This document shows, in pieces, positions 11,600 through 23,001 of a stretch of 64,000 nt of DNA (position 1 is the first letter of the stretch; every line of letters begins with the position of its first letter). The position numbers and the translations under genes are program-made. The notes under the pieces were generated by a model, which made no database searches, was not told where the DNA came from, and saw nothing but the letters and a program-made list of their open reading frames with translations. Source of the DNA: Antedon mediterranea (Eukaryota > Echinodermata > Crinoidea > Comatulida > Antedonidae). The stretch is taken from NCBI RefSeq assembly GCF_964355755.1, contig NC_092674.1, positions 20,982,001 through 21,046,000 on the forward strand. The letters run 5' to 3'.

Positions 11600-11945
11600 T
11601 TATGAAAGTTAATCTAACGTTAGATGAACGTTGTTAAAAAGGTTCACTCAAAATTACTTTTGAAAGTTATTCTGAATGTCCTTCTAATGTTTGATAAACG
11701 TTATTAAAAACGTTCTGTTTAAGTTATATTTAAACATTATTGTTAACGGTTTTTGAACGATAGATAAACGTTATTAAGACAAGTTATTTAATTTTATATT
11801 TGAACGTTTCTATAAACGTACCCTCAACGTTAAAATAATGTCAAACAACGTTTTTTGAATGAACGTTATTCGAACGTCACTTGAACGTCCGTAGTGAACC
11901 TGAACAAACAACTGCCAAACACTAACGTTAGATAAACGTTATATG
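11600..11945. repeat. Degenerate AACGTT-rich repeat tract
   Basis: Variants of GATAAACGTTATTAAAAACG recur irregularly (near 11620, 11692, 11760, 11810, 11850, 11925). The spacing is uneven, which suggests a decayed satellite rather than a young array. Confidence 0.6.
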
Positions 11946-11963
11946 TTTGCCGAGTACTTGGGC

Positions 11964-12146
11964 CTTTTGCTTTTTAATATTATTGTCTAAAAGTCGCTTG
12001 TCATTAGATTGAAAGGGATAATTTATATTCTTGTTACGAATAAATTACTATACAAACGAGAATCAGTAAGTTGTATATTTTATAGTAGAATAGCTCTTTT
12101 AAATAACATCATCTTTATTCAAAACCAATCAGATTGGTCTGTTTAT
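11964..12146 (+). repeat. Dispersed repeat, copy 1
   Basis: A sequence starting TTTTGCTTTTTAATATTATT and containing GTCTAAAAGTCGCTTGTCAT, ATTCTTGTTACGAATAAATT and AATCAGATTG reappears in the same orientation at 29829-30008. No terminal repeats were identified and the family is unknown. Confidence 0.75.
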
Positions 12147-12321
12147 TTTCTATATCTGTGAAGATGGTTACTAGTTCCTTATTCACATTCAATTAAAGAG
12201 ACAGTCACAAATTAAAAAAACAGATTTTAATACGTAATAACTGTCTAATTGAGTTGTTATTGCAACATGTTGGCCTTGACCTCCTCTACCTCTTCCGGTC
12301 AAAGTTCTATAAAATGTTATG

Positions 12322-12790
12322 CATTTACGCCCTCTACGGCGAATAGGTAAGAAGCTTTTACGAATGTTTTAACACTTGACCTACTTAATATTTTAAAAAT
12401 ATTTTGGTACAGATTGATGACCCTTGACCTATTCTACCATTTGCCACCCTAGTTTTGCGAACTTTTTTGTATCTACGCCCTCTACGGCGAATAAGTAAAT
12501 GACTTTACGAACGTTAAAACACTTGACCTACTTAATTTTTTTCTAAATATTTTGGTATGAATTGTTCACCCTTGGCCTACTTTATCATTTTCTACACTTG
12601 TTCCGCGACCTTTTTTGCAGCGAATGAGTAACTGGCTTTTACGAACGTTATAACACTTGACCTACTACATTTTTCACAATTTGTTGGTATGAAGCGTTGA
12701 CTCTTGACCTACTTTACTATTTGCCACCCTAATTCCTTGAACTTTTCTGCATCTACGCCATCTACGGCGAATAAGTAACTGGCTTAGTAC
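12322..12790. repeat. About 140-150-bp tandem repeat
   Basis: The motif TACGCCCTCTACGGCGAATA occurs at 12325 and 12474, with a variant at about 12754 and a degenerate unit at about 12611. Each is followed by TTTTACGAACGT-like and ACACTTGACCTACT blocks. The spacing is close to 140-150 bp. I see no open reading frame. Confidence 0.8.
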
Positions 12791-13149
12791 GACGAAAGTA
12801 CAAGTACGATGAAGGGAGTCAAAGGTTTAAGAATGACCAAGTAAAACGGAAGTTCGTTCTACGTACCAAATCGTAATTATTTTAGTGAGTTTTATATGAA
12901 ACTTTTAATCGTTTTATTTTATCTTTATAATGGATAACTACTCAAAAGTATGCAATATTTTATCGTTTACTTGTTTTGGTCTGAAAAGTGCTCTGCACTC
13001 TCTTGACCAATGTATTTCAACAATAATTGTGATGTTAATTTTCTTTGTAAGCATTGGCTGAGAACTAGTGAAATTTCATATACTAAAGGGTTCGCTCGCT
13101 TCACTCGCGCACCCTCTAGTGGGTGTACACAAATGGTCCCCAAAAACAT

Positions 13150-13850
13150 GACCAACGCCTCTGGAAATTAAAGCCCGGGTGACACCTATGCATATGACTG
13201 ATGAGTAATGTATGTTTATTTTAATTATTATATTCGGTCTTCCGCCGAATGAGTGTGTGAGATTTGAACCTGTACTGAAATTAAGTTGTGTAAGATGCGA
13301 AATTTATACCAATTATGATTGATTATGTCCCTGTTAGTAATGATGTATGGACACTTGAAAGCAATCGGTCGTCATAGGAACGTAAAGGGGAAAATTTACT
13401 CAATAGATTTATTTATTTGTAAACAAAATGTACATTAAATCTCCTGTAATGATGTAAAACTTTACAACAATTGGTATTAATGCAAATAATATAATTGTAA
13501 AGAACAGTATACGTATAATATACATATATTATATTATTATATATATTATCTGAATGAACGTTACACACAGGAGGAAACCGTTAATAGCGGTCATAAATCA
13601 CTGAACCAGTCTCTACCAAGAGACCAAAATGATAGTTTATCAAAGTGGGTGACAGTGAGCGGGGCTTTAACATTGTATCACAATATATCATAACAATTCA
13701 GCATCTTGTTAATTTTTGAACAAAATGATCAAATAACAACTTTTGTATTCTACTTATAATATCAGTCGTAAAAGACACCATTTATAATTATAAATAGAGC
13801 AAGCAACAGGAATAATCAATAATATAAACAGTGAACGTGTTTCCCTAGTA
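13150..13850. other. Non-coding stretch
   Basis: This is AT-rich with a short TATA-rich run near 13515-13548. A 62-codon minus ORF just upstream (12967-13155) has no recognisable features. The sequence TTCGCTCGCTTCACTCGCGC at 13091 is an example of a common short palindrome-like motif also seen near 26140. Confidence 0.35.
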
Positions 13851-13857
13851 GGCCTAC

Positions 13858-14255
13858 AATCGCACCTAAATTTGATTAAATGATTAATAAATAGCATAAA
13901 TAATTAGTTCAATTAGCCTCCTATAGTAACATTGAATCGCACCTAAATTTTTGATAAAATGATAAATAGCATAAATAATTAGTTAAATTACTATAACAAA
14001 TTGTATTTCACGTAAATTAAAGGCATTTATAATTGATAGTTGAATATCTAAAACAAATATTTTAATTGTAGTTAACGATCCAGTTGAATCACTAAAATCA
14101 CATGTAGTTCACGTAAAAGTAAAGGCCAATAATAGTTAAATTACTAAAACAAATTGTAGTTCACGTAAAGTAAATGCCTTTAATCAATATAATTGATTAG
14201 TTGAATATCTAAAACAAATTAATTGCAGTAGGCCTAGTTCACGATACGTTGAACC
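13858..14255. repeat. Two interleaved tandem repeats
   Basis: First, a unit containing AATCGCACCTAAATTT and AGCATAAATAATTAGTT occurs at about 13858 and 13935. Then a unit with AAACAAATTGTAGTTCACGT, a GTAAAGGC-like block and GTTGAATATCTAAAACAAAT is repeated about every 150 bp to 14255. Confidence 0.7.
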
Positions 14256-14657
14256 ACTAAAATATTTGTATCTAATATTGAATGTCGCCACCAACGGCCA
14301 TTTTGCCGGAAGTGACGGAAGCCAGTTGAACAAAAAGCGCGAGTGTGTGAAAATAACCCTGTGATGTGATATCCACAAATTTTGATAGGTAACGCTAAAT
14401 TTTGCCGTTGTAAAAGACAAAAATGGAACAATAGCGTAGTACTGAAAACTAATGTTATCAAATCTACCGTACGTTTCGCGGTACATCTAAGATAAATAAG
14501 GTAGGTATCCAAGGTGGAGATTTATATCGAAGTTTTTTCATTGTGCTTGCCTATGTCAGAATTAACCACAATTTATATATAGATTAATGAACATTTTGGA
14601 ATCAAAGGATATCAGACTTTCTTGAAATCAGGTATGAATCCGTAAAAAAAAGTGTCA

Positions 14658-15822
14658 ACCGGCAAACCCCACGGAGGTATTGGCTTCATATGTAAGTTTG
14701 CAAAAGACATAGTTTACAGAGAAATTTCGATCGAACACAAACTCATAAGCGCAATTCAGACGGTGAAAGATGGTAATATTTTATTGTCCATTTTTGGTGT
14801 TGTATATGCCCCATTTTGATCAGTCGTATGACCAGCTACAACTGTATGCTAAAACAATTCATGCGTTGCAGGGATACATTGATGATTATGATTATAGTCC
14901 GGTCATTATTGTGGGGTATCTGAATTATGCCTCACTACAAAAAAATTCAATTTACAACTAAATTGGTTTAAATCGCATCCATTTAAACGTTCATAATATC
15001 ATTATGTACGATTCTATATGTGATAATGATTTCTCTGTTTGTAATTTTGATTTTAACCAATTTATTGACCACACTTATTTTAAAGGTATCCGCCGTAGCT
15101 AGATCGACCATGTAATTGTTAACAAATACTCTCGTAGCAAGATCAGCTGTCGAATTCTAAGAGACATCCCGAACAATACCAGTGATCTCTCCTCTTATTA
15201 CCAAACTTGACATGAAGGTAAATATATTCTGAAAAAAAGATAAGAATAATGATCAATGATCAATGATCTATGGTATTTCCGAAGTGTCACTGTGAAAAAC
15301 AAAAGTTTCTGTCGTGAATTTGAAAGTAATTTCAAATCTAAGATTGATCAAATTAAATACCAATAAAATTGTATTAATGATCAAGAATCGGCTCAGTCCT
15401 CTATTCTTGCAATTCCCGTACAACTAAAAATAGTTGTAGTTCAAGAAAGAGAGTAAACTGGTGGAATAGCAAATGTACAATTTCCAGGGACAGACAACTT
15501 TTTTGGTTTGGTATATGGAAAGACTGTGGGGAGGGGGGGGGGGGGGTCTAGATCCGGCCAGATATGTTCATGTTATAAACTTGCCAAAAAACACTATAGA
15601 CTCGATCGTCCGTTAAAAATGCTGCTAACAAAAATTACTCCACTTTGAATAGGTTATATAAAGAAAAAGAAAATCCCAACAAAATCTGGAACGCAACTAA
15701 TAATTCTACGGGTAAAAGGAACTTAAATCCCAATGATATATCTATTCAATCATTAACCGACTTCTACGAGTCTAAGTTTGTTCCTAACACCTCTGTATCC
15801 CCAGTTATAGAAAAGGCTAAGG
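14658..15822 (+). pseudogene. Decayed LINE ORF2 (APE endonuclease and linker)
   Basis: Translation in shifting frames gives pieces of an apurinic-endonuclease-type LINE domain: GGIGFICKFAKD near 14676, VYAPF at 14802, VIIVGYLNYA at about 14901-14930 (the expected GDLN-like Asp is Tyr), and IDHVIVN near 15105. Downstream, RVNWWNSKCTISRDRQLFWF (from 15450) and KIWNATNN...FYESKF (15675-15776) resemble the linker between endonuclease and reverse transcriptase in CR1/L2-type LINEs. Stops and frameshifts are frequent (for example TGA at 14817). A run of 14 G at 15533-15546 interrupts the linker. The copy is cut at 15823 by the LTR of the BEL/Pao element, and I could not find its RT on the far side. 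Confidence 0.7.
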
Positions 15823-16888
15823 TGTAATTGGACCAGGGGAGCCGGGACGCCCTCTATACCAATGAGTATAACCAAGGAACACAAACACTTGAGTACGGGT
15901 ACTTCTTTGTCTTTATTCCAAAGCGGTAAAATTGCAAACAAACATAATCGATACATAGTCTAGTCACAAACATCATGAATAAAATGATTAATGGATTTAT
16001 ATAGTAAATATGTCAGAATGGTGAAATATTAAATTCTCTACAAACAGAGATTATCAACTGTTTGCAAACTTCAATTTCTTACAATAAAGTTTAGCGTTAC
16101 GCATAACACACTTCAGTTACATCAAAACTGACTGACATTTAACCTACGAACAATCGAATGTAAACATAATAACTGATTATTACAAATAAACTTACAGAGT
16201 GTGACTCAACATAATACGGAATCAATCTGAGGAAGCTTCGGGAAGCAAATCACTTGGATAAATTTAAAATGTCTAAAAAGAAACATATTATCACTAAATA
16301 ATAACGTTGGTAAACACCGCCCTCAATCTCTAAACTAACTCATAAATATTCATGACTAAGAAAAATCGGCGAGTGGAGGTCCTTTAGCAGAAGCTATAAA
16401 TGACCAGAAACTAAGAAAATTATACGATTAAATTATAACCTTCTAGTGCTTAAAATATATATGGATAAACGCTAGTTGTATTTTAGGCTTAACATACGGC
16501 ATACAGTGCTAACATATGGCATACAACGTTAACATAGGTGTACATTCTTCGTTAACGGGAAGCTCGAAACAACGACGAGCCACACCTTGTCATCCTCGTG
16601 GTAACATGTTGGACCAAAGATCCATAAAATTCTTCTAATATAATAAGTAACAGCTAACAAAATAACAACTATCAGATTCTAAGGTAAAAACATAACTACT
16701 ATAATATAGGTTCCGAAACTCACCAGAAAACATTAAAACGGTGATAAACACAGGTAACTTTGCATCTTAAAGATACATCTTTCAAAGATGACTAACTTGT
16801 TAAAAAGAAAGTAACCTTGCGGTAGAGCTAACCTTAGTTGACCCCAGAGGGCACTACGATCAATAAAACTCTTCAAACAGACAGCACA
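15823..16888 (-). repeat. 3' LTR of the BEL/Pao element
   Basis: This 1066-bp LTR is nearly identical to 23002-24053. By eye I count roughly 14 substitutions and one indel of about 14 bp (near 16125-16140, present here and missing in the 5' LTR). In the coding sense it starts TGTGCTGTC and ends CCAATTACA. AATAAA on the minus strand at 15912-15917 is a plausible polyadenylation signal. Confidence 0.93.
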
Positions 16889-17151
16889 CTCCCTCCAGTG
16901 ATGACCGCATCATCACTAAAAATGATCGTACCAAGTTACATGAGGGACAACAAAACATAAAACAAGCGCTACTGACTTAACATAAGTAGACCCTTACTTG
17001 CTACAACCATTAATAACATGAGATATTAAGATACAATTGTATTACTGTATTATTATTAAGCTACCTTTAACTTATTGTTATTAAAAACCATTATTTAACT
17101 AAAACTACAAAAAATGCATTATCTGTTGTAATGCTAACAAAGTCCTCCAAG

Positions 17152-18700
17152 CTAGTCTTCGGATGGAATTAATAATATCAGCTCACTTATGGGTCTCAGC
17201 ATGGTCTTCTTTCTATCCTCAACAATCATTTCTACGTTCACCTTACGGATATGACCATCTTCAGCGGCTGCTGTGTTCACAACTCTACCCAACGGCCAAT
17301 CATTTCGATGAAGGTCATGTTTCACGAGAACGATATCTCCGATCTTCAAATCACGTTTGGTAGTTTGCCACTTTGTACGTGTTTGTAACAAAAGCAGATA
17401 ATCTTTGCGCCACTTTGACCAAAACATATTGGCAAGGTGTTGCACACGTCTCCACTGACTTCGTAATAGGTCGTTTTTATTAAAGGGACCATCTGGAGCC
17501 GTCACTGGCGAAGATTTCATAGTGAGTAACATGCTGGGTGACAAATTCAATGGCAGCTCGGGAATATCACTATCTGGCAAAAGTGGTCTCTCGAATTAAT
17601 TGTAGCAGCCACCTCTGCCATCAATGTGACAAAGACTTCATGAGTTATCTGACTTGGCTTTACGTCTCTCATGACGCCATCCAATATGCGTCTGGCAATT
17701 CCTATCATGCGTTCCCATGCACCTCCCATATGGGATGCATGTGGTGGGTTAAAAATCCACTCACAGCCATGATCGAGAAGGAACCGTTTAACAGTATTCT
17801 TATCGTGTAGTTCATGGCCTAGCTTACTGCAAGCTCCAACAAAATTTGTTCCACAATCCGACCTGATCTGCTTTGCTGGACCACGGATGGCGAAAAATCG
17901 TCGCAGGGCATTGATGAAGGAAGAACTATCCATTGATTCCAGAACTTCAATATGCACGCCTCGTGTGTACATGCATGTAAACATCACTGCCCACCTTTTA
18001 GCCTGGCAGCTGGCTCTGGTTTTTCCTCTACTGATTTGAAAAGGTAGATTTGCCATAATCTGGGTTTCGTGTTTTCCTCGCAGTCTTCTGCATGTCACAC
18101 AACCTTGAATTACCTTAGCTACTTGCTTATGTCCTCCTAACACCCAATATCCTTCACTGCGCAACCTTCCAAGCGTGATGTGTCTGCCCTGATGGTTGCA
18201 TTGTTGATGCAAGTGCTTGATTACGAGATCGGTTATGTGGTTGTTTTTTGGAAGAATTATAGGATTGGTTGCTCTTTCAGATAACTGAGCATGCTTTAGT
18301 CTGCCGCCAACTCTAAGTATTCCTTTTTGATCCAGGTATGGTTGGAGTGCGATCAACTTGTTATTTTTTGAAAGTTTCTCCTTCTTCACCTCCTCTATCT
18401 CTTTGCTAAAGGTTTCACTCTGAAGGCTTCTTAAAATAGTTGTTTCCGCTTCTTGAAGATCTCTAGGGGACTTTACTTGTTTATCCTTGCGGCTGGAATT
18501 ATTTTTCCATGACTTAGCCACACCCTTCAGATTAGATATAGCTCTCTTAATGACCTTCCATGAAGAGAACCTGCTGAACCTATGGTTACCAAGCCCTCTA
18601 GAGGGTATTACGGTCTTCTTACAACTAACGGCTGCTTCAGGATACACCTCAGGGTCGTTTGCAAGTAACTCAACATCAAATCCCATCATGTCTCCTTCTG
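17152..18700 (-). pseudogene. BEL/Pao integrase and C-terminal domain
   Basis: The integrase inserts the cDNA into the host genome. Visible parts: an HHCC zinc-binding region (HLHQQCNHQGRH ... GCVTCRR) around 18110-18230; the second catalytic Asp in IRSDCGTNFVGA near 17840; and the third catalytic Glu in GGAWERMIG near 17710. Between MANLP and KRWAVMFT (about 18000-18060) the stretch is short and has no Asp, so the segment that should carry the first catalytic Asp has been deleted or replaced. A frameshift near 17590, two extra nucleotides after the INSR motif, separates the core from the C-terminal part (PLLPDSDIPELPLN ... GDIVLVKHD). With the first Asp absent, strand transfer should be impossible. 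Confidence 0.88.
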
Positions 18701-20640
18701 CTGCCCGACATGTACGTAAAATCTCCGGCCCTACTATCCACATGGAAGTTTTTAGATCGGACGCAGGAATTGACCTGGATGCTTGGTCGGACGGGTTTCT
18801 CGCAGACGGTACATACCTCCATTGTCCTGGGGTTGACGTTCGGAGTATTTTGGAAACACGATTACATACATACGTGCGAAAGCGCCGCTTGCGATTCGTC
18901 AGATAACCTAACACTACCTTGCTATCGGTGTAGAAAATTGAATGGTATCTCAATTTTGAGCTCATGTCTGACATATTCTTCGATCTCTGTAGCAAGAACT
19001 GACGCACACAATTCGAGTCTTGGAATGGTCGTAGCTGCCTTGGGTGCAAGCTTAGCTTTTCCCCTCACTAATCTGACATAAATCTCTCCGTCAGCGCTAA
19101 CAGACTTTAGGTAGCAAGCTGCACCAATTGCCGCATTAGATGCATCGCCAAAAGTATGGAGTTCCATTCTTTGTACATATTTCGAGGGGTAAGGTGTGAA
19201 AGGCCGTGGTATCTGTACCCCTTCCAGATCCTTCAGGGAGTATCTCCATGTCCTCCAGTCCTGTAATAAGTCTTGTGGAAGTGGGTCATCCCAACCAACA
19301 TTGTCCTTTGACATCTCGCGGAGTAACATTTTCCCCTTGATTATGACTGGGGCAGCTAGACCCATGGGGTCGTAAACACCATTTACTTCCGACAACACCA
19401 TCCTTTTGGTACTTGAATTTGGATTCGGTTCTGCTATCCGGAACGTAAATGTGTCCTCTTGTAGGTTCCAACACACTCCCAGTGTTCGCTGAATTGATTT
19501 GATCCAGTTTGGATGTAATTTCATTTTCAACCAAGGAAGCTGCTGGAGCTAACTCTTCTGGCTTGAAAGCAGCCAGAACGTCAGGATTGGTAGACGTAAA
19601 CTTGTGCAGTCGAATATTTGCGGTTGACAGGAGATCTCTTGTTCGTTTCAAAATATCAACAGCCTCCTCCACAGTTGGTAGGGATTTGAGCAGATCATCC
19701 ATGTAGAAGTTGTCATCAATCAGTTGCTTGACATCCATACCAAAAACAGCAGCTCCTTCCATTCCCGTCTTCCTTAGACCGCTGATGGCCACTGCTGGAG
19801 ATGGTTTATTTCCAAATATATGGACTGACATGCAGTATGTTACGATTTCTGCATCAGGCTGATTATCTTTGAACCACAGAAAACGTAGAAATTTCCTGTG
19901 ATCTTCTCGCACTTTAAATGCGTAAAACATCTGTTCAATGTCACCCGTCACTGCTACTGGTTCTTCGCGGAATCGAATGAGTACTCCGAGTAACTGGTTC
20001 ATTAGATCTGGGCCAGACAAAAGAGTGTCGTTTAGCGAAACACCGTTGAACGTAGCACTGGAGTCAAAAACCACTCTTAACTTGTCAGGTTTTTGCGGGT
20101 GATACACGCCAAAGTGAGGAAGATACCAAGCTTCATCTTCTTCTTTCAGAAACTTATTCTCTACCCGACACGCAAGCCTTTTATCCAGTATCTTGCCCAT
20201 AAAATCAAAGTAATGAGCTTTCTTTTTAGGATTTTTATTCAAGGAACTGACAAGCGTCTTCATCCTTTGTGTTGCTTGACACTTGTTGTTGGGGAGTTTT
20301 TGCCGACCTGTTTTGAATGGCAAGGGTGCAACCCAATTACCAGCTGCATCTTTTACCATCTCTTGACTCATAAGATTAGAAAACTCCAAATCTTCAGTTG
20401 AACGGCCTAATTCTTCGTCACCTGCAGTCTGTGTAAAAATGTCTGCACCAAATTGCTTTTCGTGATTTAGAATCTGACATATTTCTACTGCATTTTCGCA
20501 GGGTCGAAAGTTGGCTGAATTACGTCCATTGGTTAGTTGCGTGTAGTACGTACTGATGGCCTCTTTCTGGTTTGTTAGATCTTGTCGAAGGTGTGCACCA
20601 TTTAAACACACCTCTCCTATCACAACCCAGCCAAGATCTA
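18700..20640 (-). pseudogene. BEL/Pao reverse transcriptase and RNase H
   Basis: The RT copies the element RNA into DNA and the RNase H removes the RNA strand. The RT catalytic Asp residues are in AVTGDIEQMFYAF (near 19940) and FYMDDLL (near 19695). Supporting motifs are KLRVVFDSSATFNG and YLPHFGVYHP. The RNase H has ELHTFGDASNAAIGAACY (near 19140), IPRLELCASVLATE, FYTDSKVVLGY (near 18925) and RNPSDQASR, covering the expected acidic residues. Frameshifts lie near 19520 (after VENEI, correct frame resumes at NWIKSIQRTLGVCWN) and near 18950 (before IFYTDSKV). Apart from these the domains are well preserved, which fits a fairly young copy. Confidence 0.92.
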
Positions 20641-21235
20641 CGCGATGTGCCCAGGGTTCTTGATCTTCTCCGTTTATGACTTCCCTAACTTTGTGGAATT
20701 GGGGAGCATCCCTTCCAATCAGAATTCAAACATCTGCGTCTTTCTTTAAAGGCGGTATAAGATGTGAGATTGGCTCCAGATGTTTGAATGCTTCGGCAGC
20801 TTCCGGAGGAGGAATTTCCGACACGTCACCAGGGATACCACTGCATTCGTACAAAGTAGGGGCAGGAATAGAAGATGTTCCGTCCAGGCTTTCGATGACA
20901 AGTACAGAAACTTTTCTTCCGTCTATTTCTTGATGGCCCCCAACAGTCTTTACCATATAAACATGCGATTCGCATTGTAAGTTGAGGCCATCTATAAGTT
21001 TGCCACTAATGAGTGATCCATCACTTTGGTCGTCAATCAATACGTACGTTTTAATAATATTAGTAGGATTACTTGTGTGGTACACCTTCGCGAGACATAT
21101 TTTTGCGCAGGATCTTCCATGTTTTCGCTGACCACATACTCTGGTACACTTATTGTTTACTTTATCTGCCGTTGTTTCTGTCGGCATCGGTGAAGGCTTC
21201 TGTGGCGATGCTGTAGGAGGTTCTTTTGGGGCGCT
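20640..21235 (-). pseudogene. BEL/Pao aspartic protease
   Basis: The protease matures the Gag-Pol polyprotein. The active-site region reads VLIDDQSDGSLISGKL (near 21020-21050), the DDQS form common in BEL/Pao, and is followed by MVKTVGGHQEIDGRKV. The domain ends at ILIGRDAPQF and continues into LGWVVIGEVCLNG at the RT border. A TGA stop at 20726-20728 interrupts it just before ILIGRD. The join to gag needs a frameshift near 21215, within a CCCCAAAAG run, a plausible slippage or sequencing-error site. Confidence 0.88.
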
Positions 21236-22970
21236 GATGGGGGTTGGTTTGGCTTAAGCTCTCGGTGCATGATCGTCAAATGCGGCTTTTCACATTTTTC
21301 ACACTTAACTTGTGATTTGCAATTTCTTGATCGATGGTTTGGCTTTAGGCACCTGAAGCATAGCCTATGTTCTTTTATTAGTTCAGACTTTTCTTCTAAA
21401 GTCTTGCCCCTGAATTGTCGACACTCCACTAGACTGTGGCTTGTATTGTGTATAGGACACATTGATCCTTTCGGTGGCATGGCCCGCTTGTACATAATTC
21501 CGTTTTTTGGGCAGTGACTGTTGGTTTACGAGAGAACTGTTCTTCTGACTTTGAAGGGTTCAAAGGAAACAGGAAACTCGGGTCATTTTGTAGTTTAGCT
21601 TGGTGTTGCACAAACTTCACAAAAACTTCAAAGGGTGGAAAACTCACGTTGTTCTTCTCCTTGTATTCTGACCCTTTCGTTCGCCATTTACCTTGGAGTC
21701 TCTCTGAAAGTTTTTGCATTAATGGCAGTAAGCCTGATGCCGAGTCTAGGACCAGTAGACCCGAATATTTCTGTGCATCTTTCGTATACTGGGCTTCTAA
21801 TAGCAGATACCCAAACTGCTCCAATTTTAGATGATCCCGATTGTTGATTTTTGGAAATTCGTTTAATCTTCTTAGTACGTATTCAACAGCTTCACACGAA
21901 CCATATTTCCCTTAAAGAAATTCCCACATGCGGGGTAAGCCTACTTCAGGTCTGTCGGTATGGATGCCATGGATTGGTACCAGTAAAGTCCTTGGTTCGT
22001 TCTCTAGGGAATCAAGGATAAGGTCCATTTCCTGGAAGGCTTTCAGGTCTAAATCTTTTGTTGCTTGCTTGAAGCTGGCTTTCCACGCCCTGAACTCGGA
22101 TATCTTCCCACTGAACTTCCTTATCCCACTCCTTATTAGGTCTTTTCGCACCATCATGTTGCTTATTGAATTAAGGTTTTCTTTCAATAAAGGAGTCTCA
22201 TTTGGGTTCAACTCGACCTTAGGTGGAACAGGCAATTGAACAGATGCTTGAGTGTGAGGCTGAAATTGTGTTCGAACCGGTAGCTGTGATGTTGGCTGAA
22301 ACTCAGGCTGAACAGGAGGTTGCATTGTCACTTCAACTGGGGATTGTACGGGTGCTCGAAACGCTGGCTGAAACTCAGGCTGAACAGGAGGTTGCATTGT
22401 CACTTCCACTGGGGATTGTATGGGTGCTCGAAACGCTGGTTGAAACTGAGGTTCGACAGGCGATCGCATTGGTGCTTGCACAGGCAGTTGCGCTGGTGCT
22501 CCAACCGGGGATTGCACGGATGCTTGAATACTCGGTTGAAACTGTGGTTGAGCAATTGGATGAAACCTTGCCTCTAGCGGCTCAGTTGGACCATCAGCAG
22601 GAAAAAAGACATCTGCATCTGTCAAGAGGTATTCCTGCACTCTGACTACTGGATCTGAAACCGGAATTCCAAGATCACGAGACGAATACCAACCTATGTC
22701 TTGTTCTTCTGCAGCTGCTTCCAGAACTTTAGCTTCAGCTTCCGACATTGCCAAATCCTTATCTGCTTCCAGGAGCAGCATGGCATTTGCAATCTGTTGT
22801 TCTTTAGCCTTTAAAGCAGCTTCTTGGTGAGCAAACTCCCTTCTTGTCTTCAGTGCCTCGACTTTAGCACGGGCTCGTACCGCTGCTGAACTCGTACTTG
22901 ACTGGTGGCTTGACCTACAGGAAGGTGCCTTGCTACTTTTGACATCAAGAGAATCTCCTTGCATATCCAT
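21235..22970 (-). pseudogene. BEL/Pao gag
   Basis: Gag is the nucleocapsid/capsid precursor. ATG at 22970 lies 31 nt inside the 5' LTR. The N-terminal third is Ala/Glu-rich and helical (ALKTRREFAHQEAALKAKEQ region). Then comes a Pro/Gln-rich stretch with a 24-residue repeat (22295-22520). The conserved capsid-like part (ISEFRAWKASFKQ to LEQFGYLLLEAQYTKDA) follows, then zinc-binding motifs CPIHNTSHSLVEC, CFRCLKPNHRSRNC and CEKCEKPHLTIMH. A TAA at 21912-21914 splits the capsid part in frame. A frameshift near 21495 precedes the zinc region. Confidence 0.88.
22295..22510 (-). repeat. 72-bp repeat in gag (24-residue Pro/Gln repeat)
   Basis: Units starting GCTGAAACTCAGGCTGAACA on the plus strand lie at 22295 and 22367, with a diverged third at 22439. 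On the coding strand they encode repeats of the type PVQPEFQPAFRAPVQSPVEV. A 72-bp period keeps the frame, so the array can expand without breaking gag. A plus-strand ORF at 22223-22645 is only the shadow of this repeat. Confidence 0.85.
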
Positions 22971-23001
22971 CGTAGAATCAGTACTGTGATACTCTTTTTA
23001 C

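Noticed and set aside
12967-13155. 62-codon minus ORF
   Set aside because: Short, without motif, and includes a common palindrome-like GCTCGCTTC sequence.
14184-14512. Overlapping 92- and 100-codon minus ORFs
   Set aside because: They overlap each other in two frames, have no recognisable motif and border a tandem repeat.
22223-22645. Plus-strand 140-codon ORF, Glu/Ala/Leu-rich
   Set aside because: It is antisense to the gag repeat; the in-frame 72-bp period keeps several frames open.
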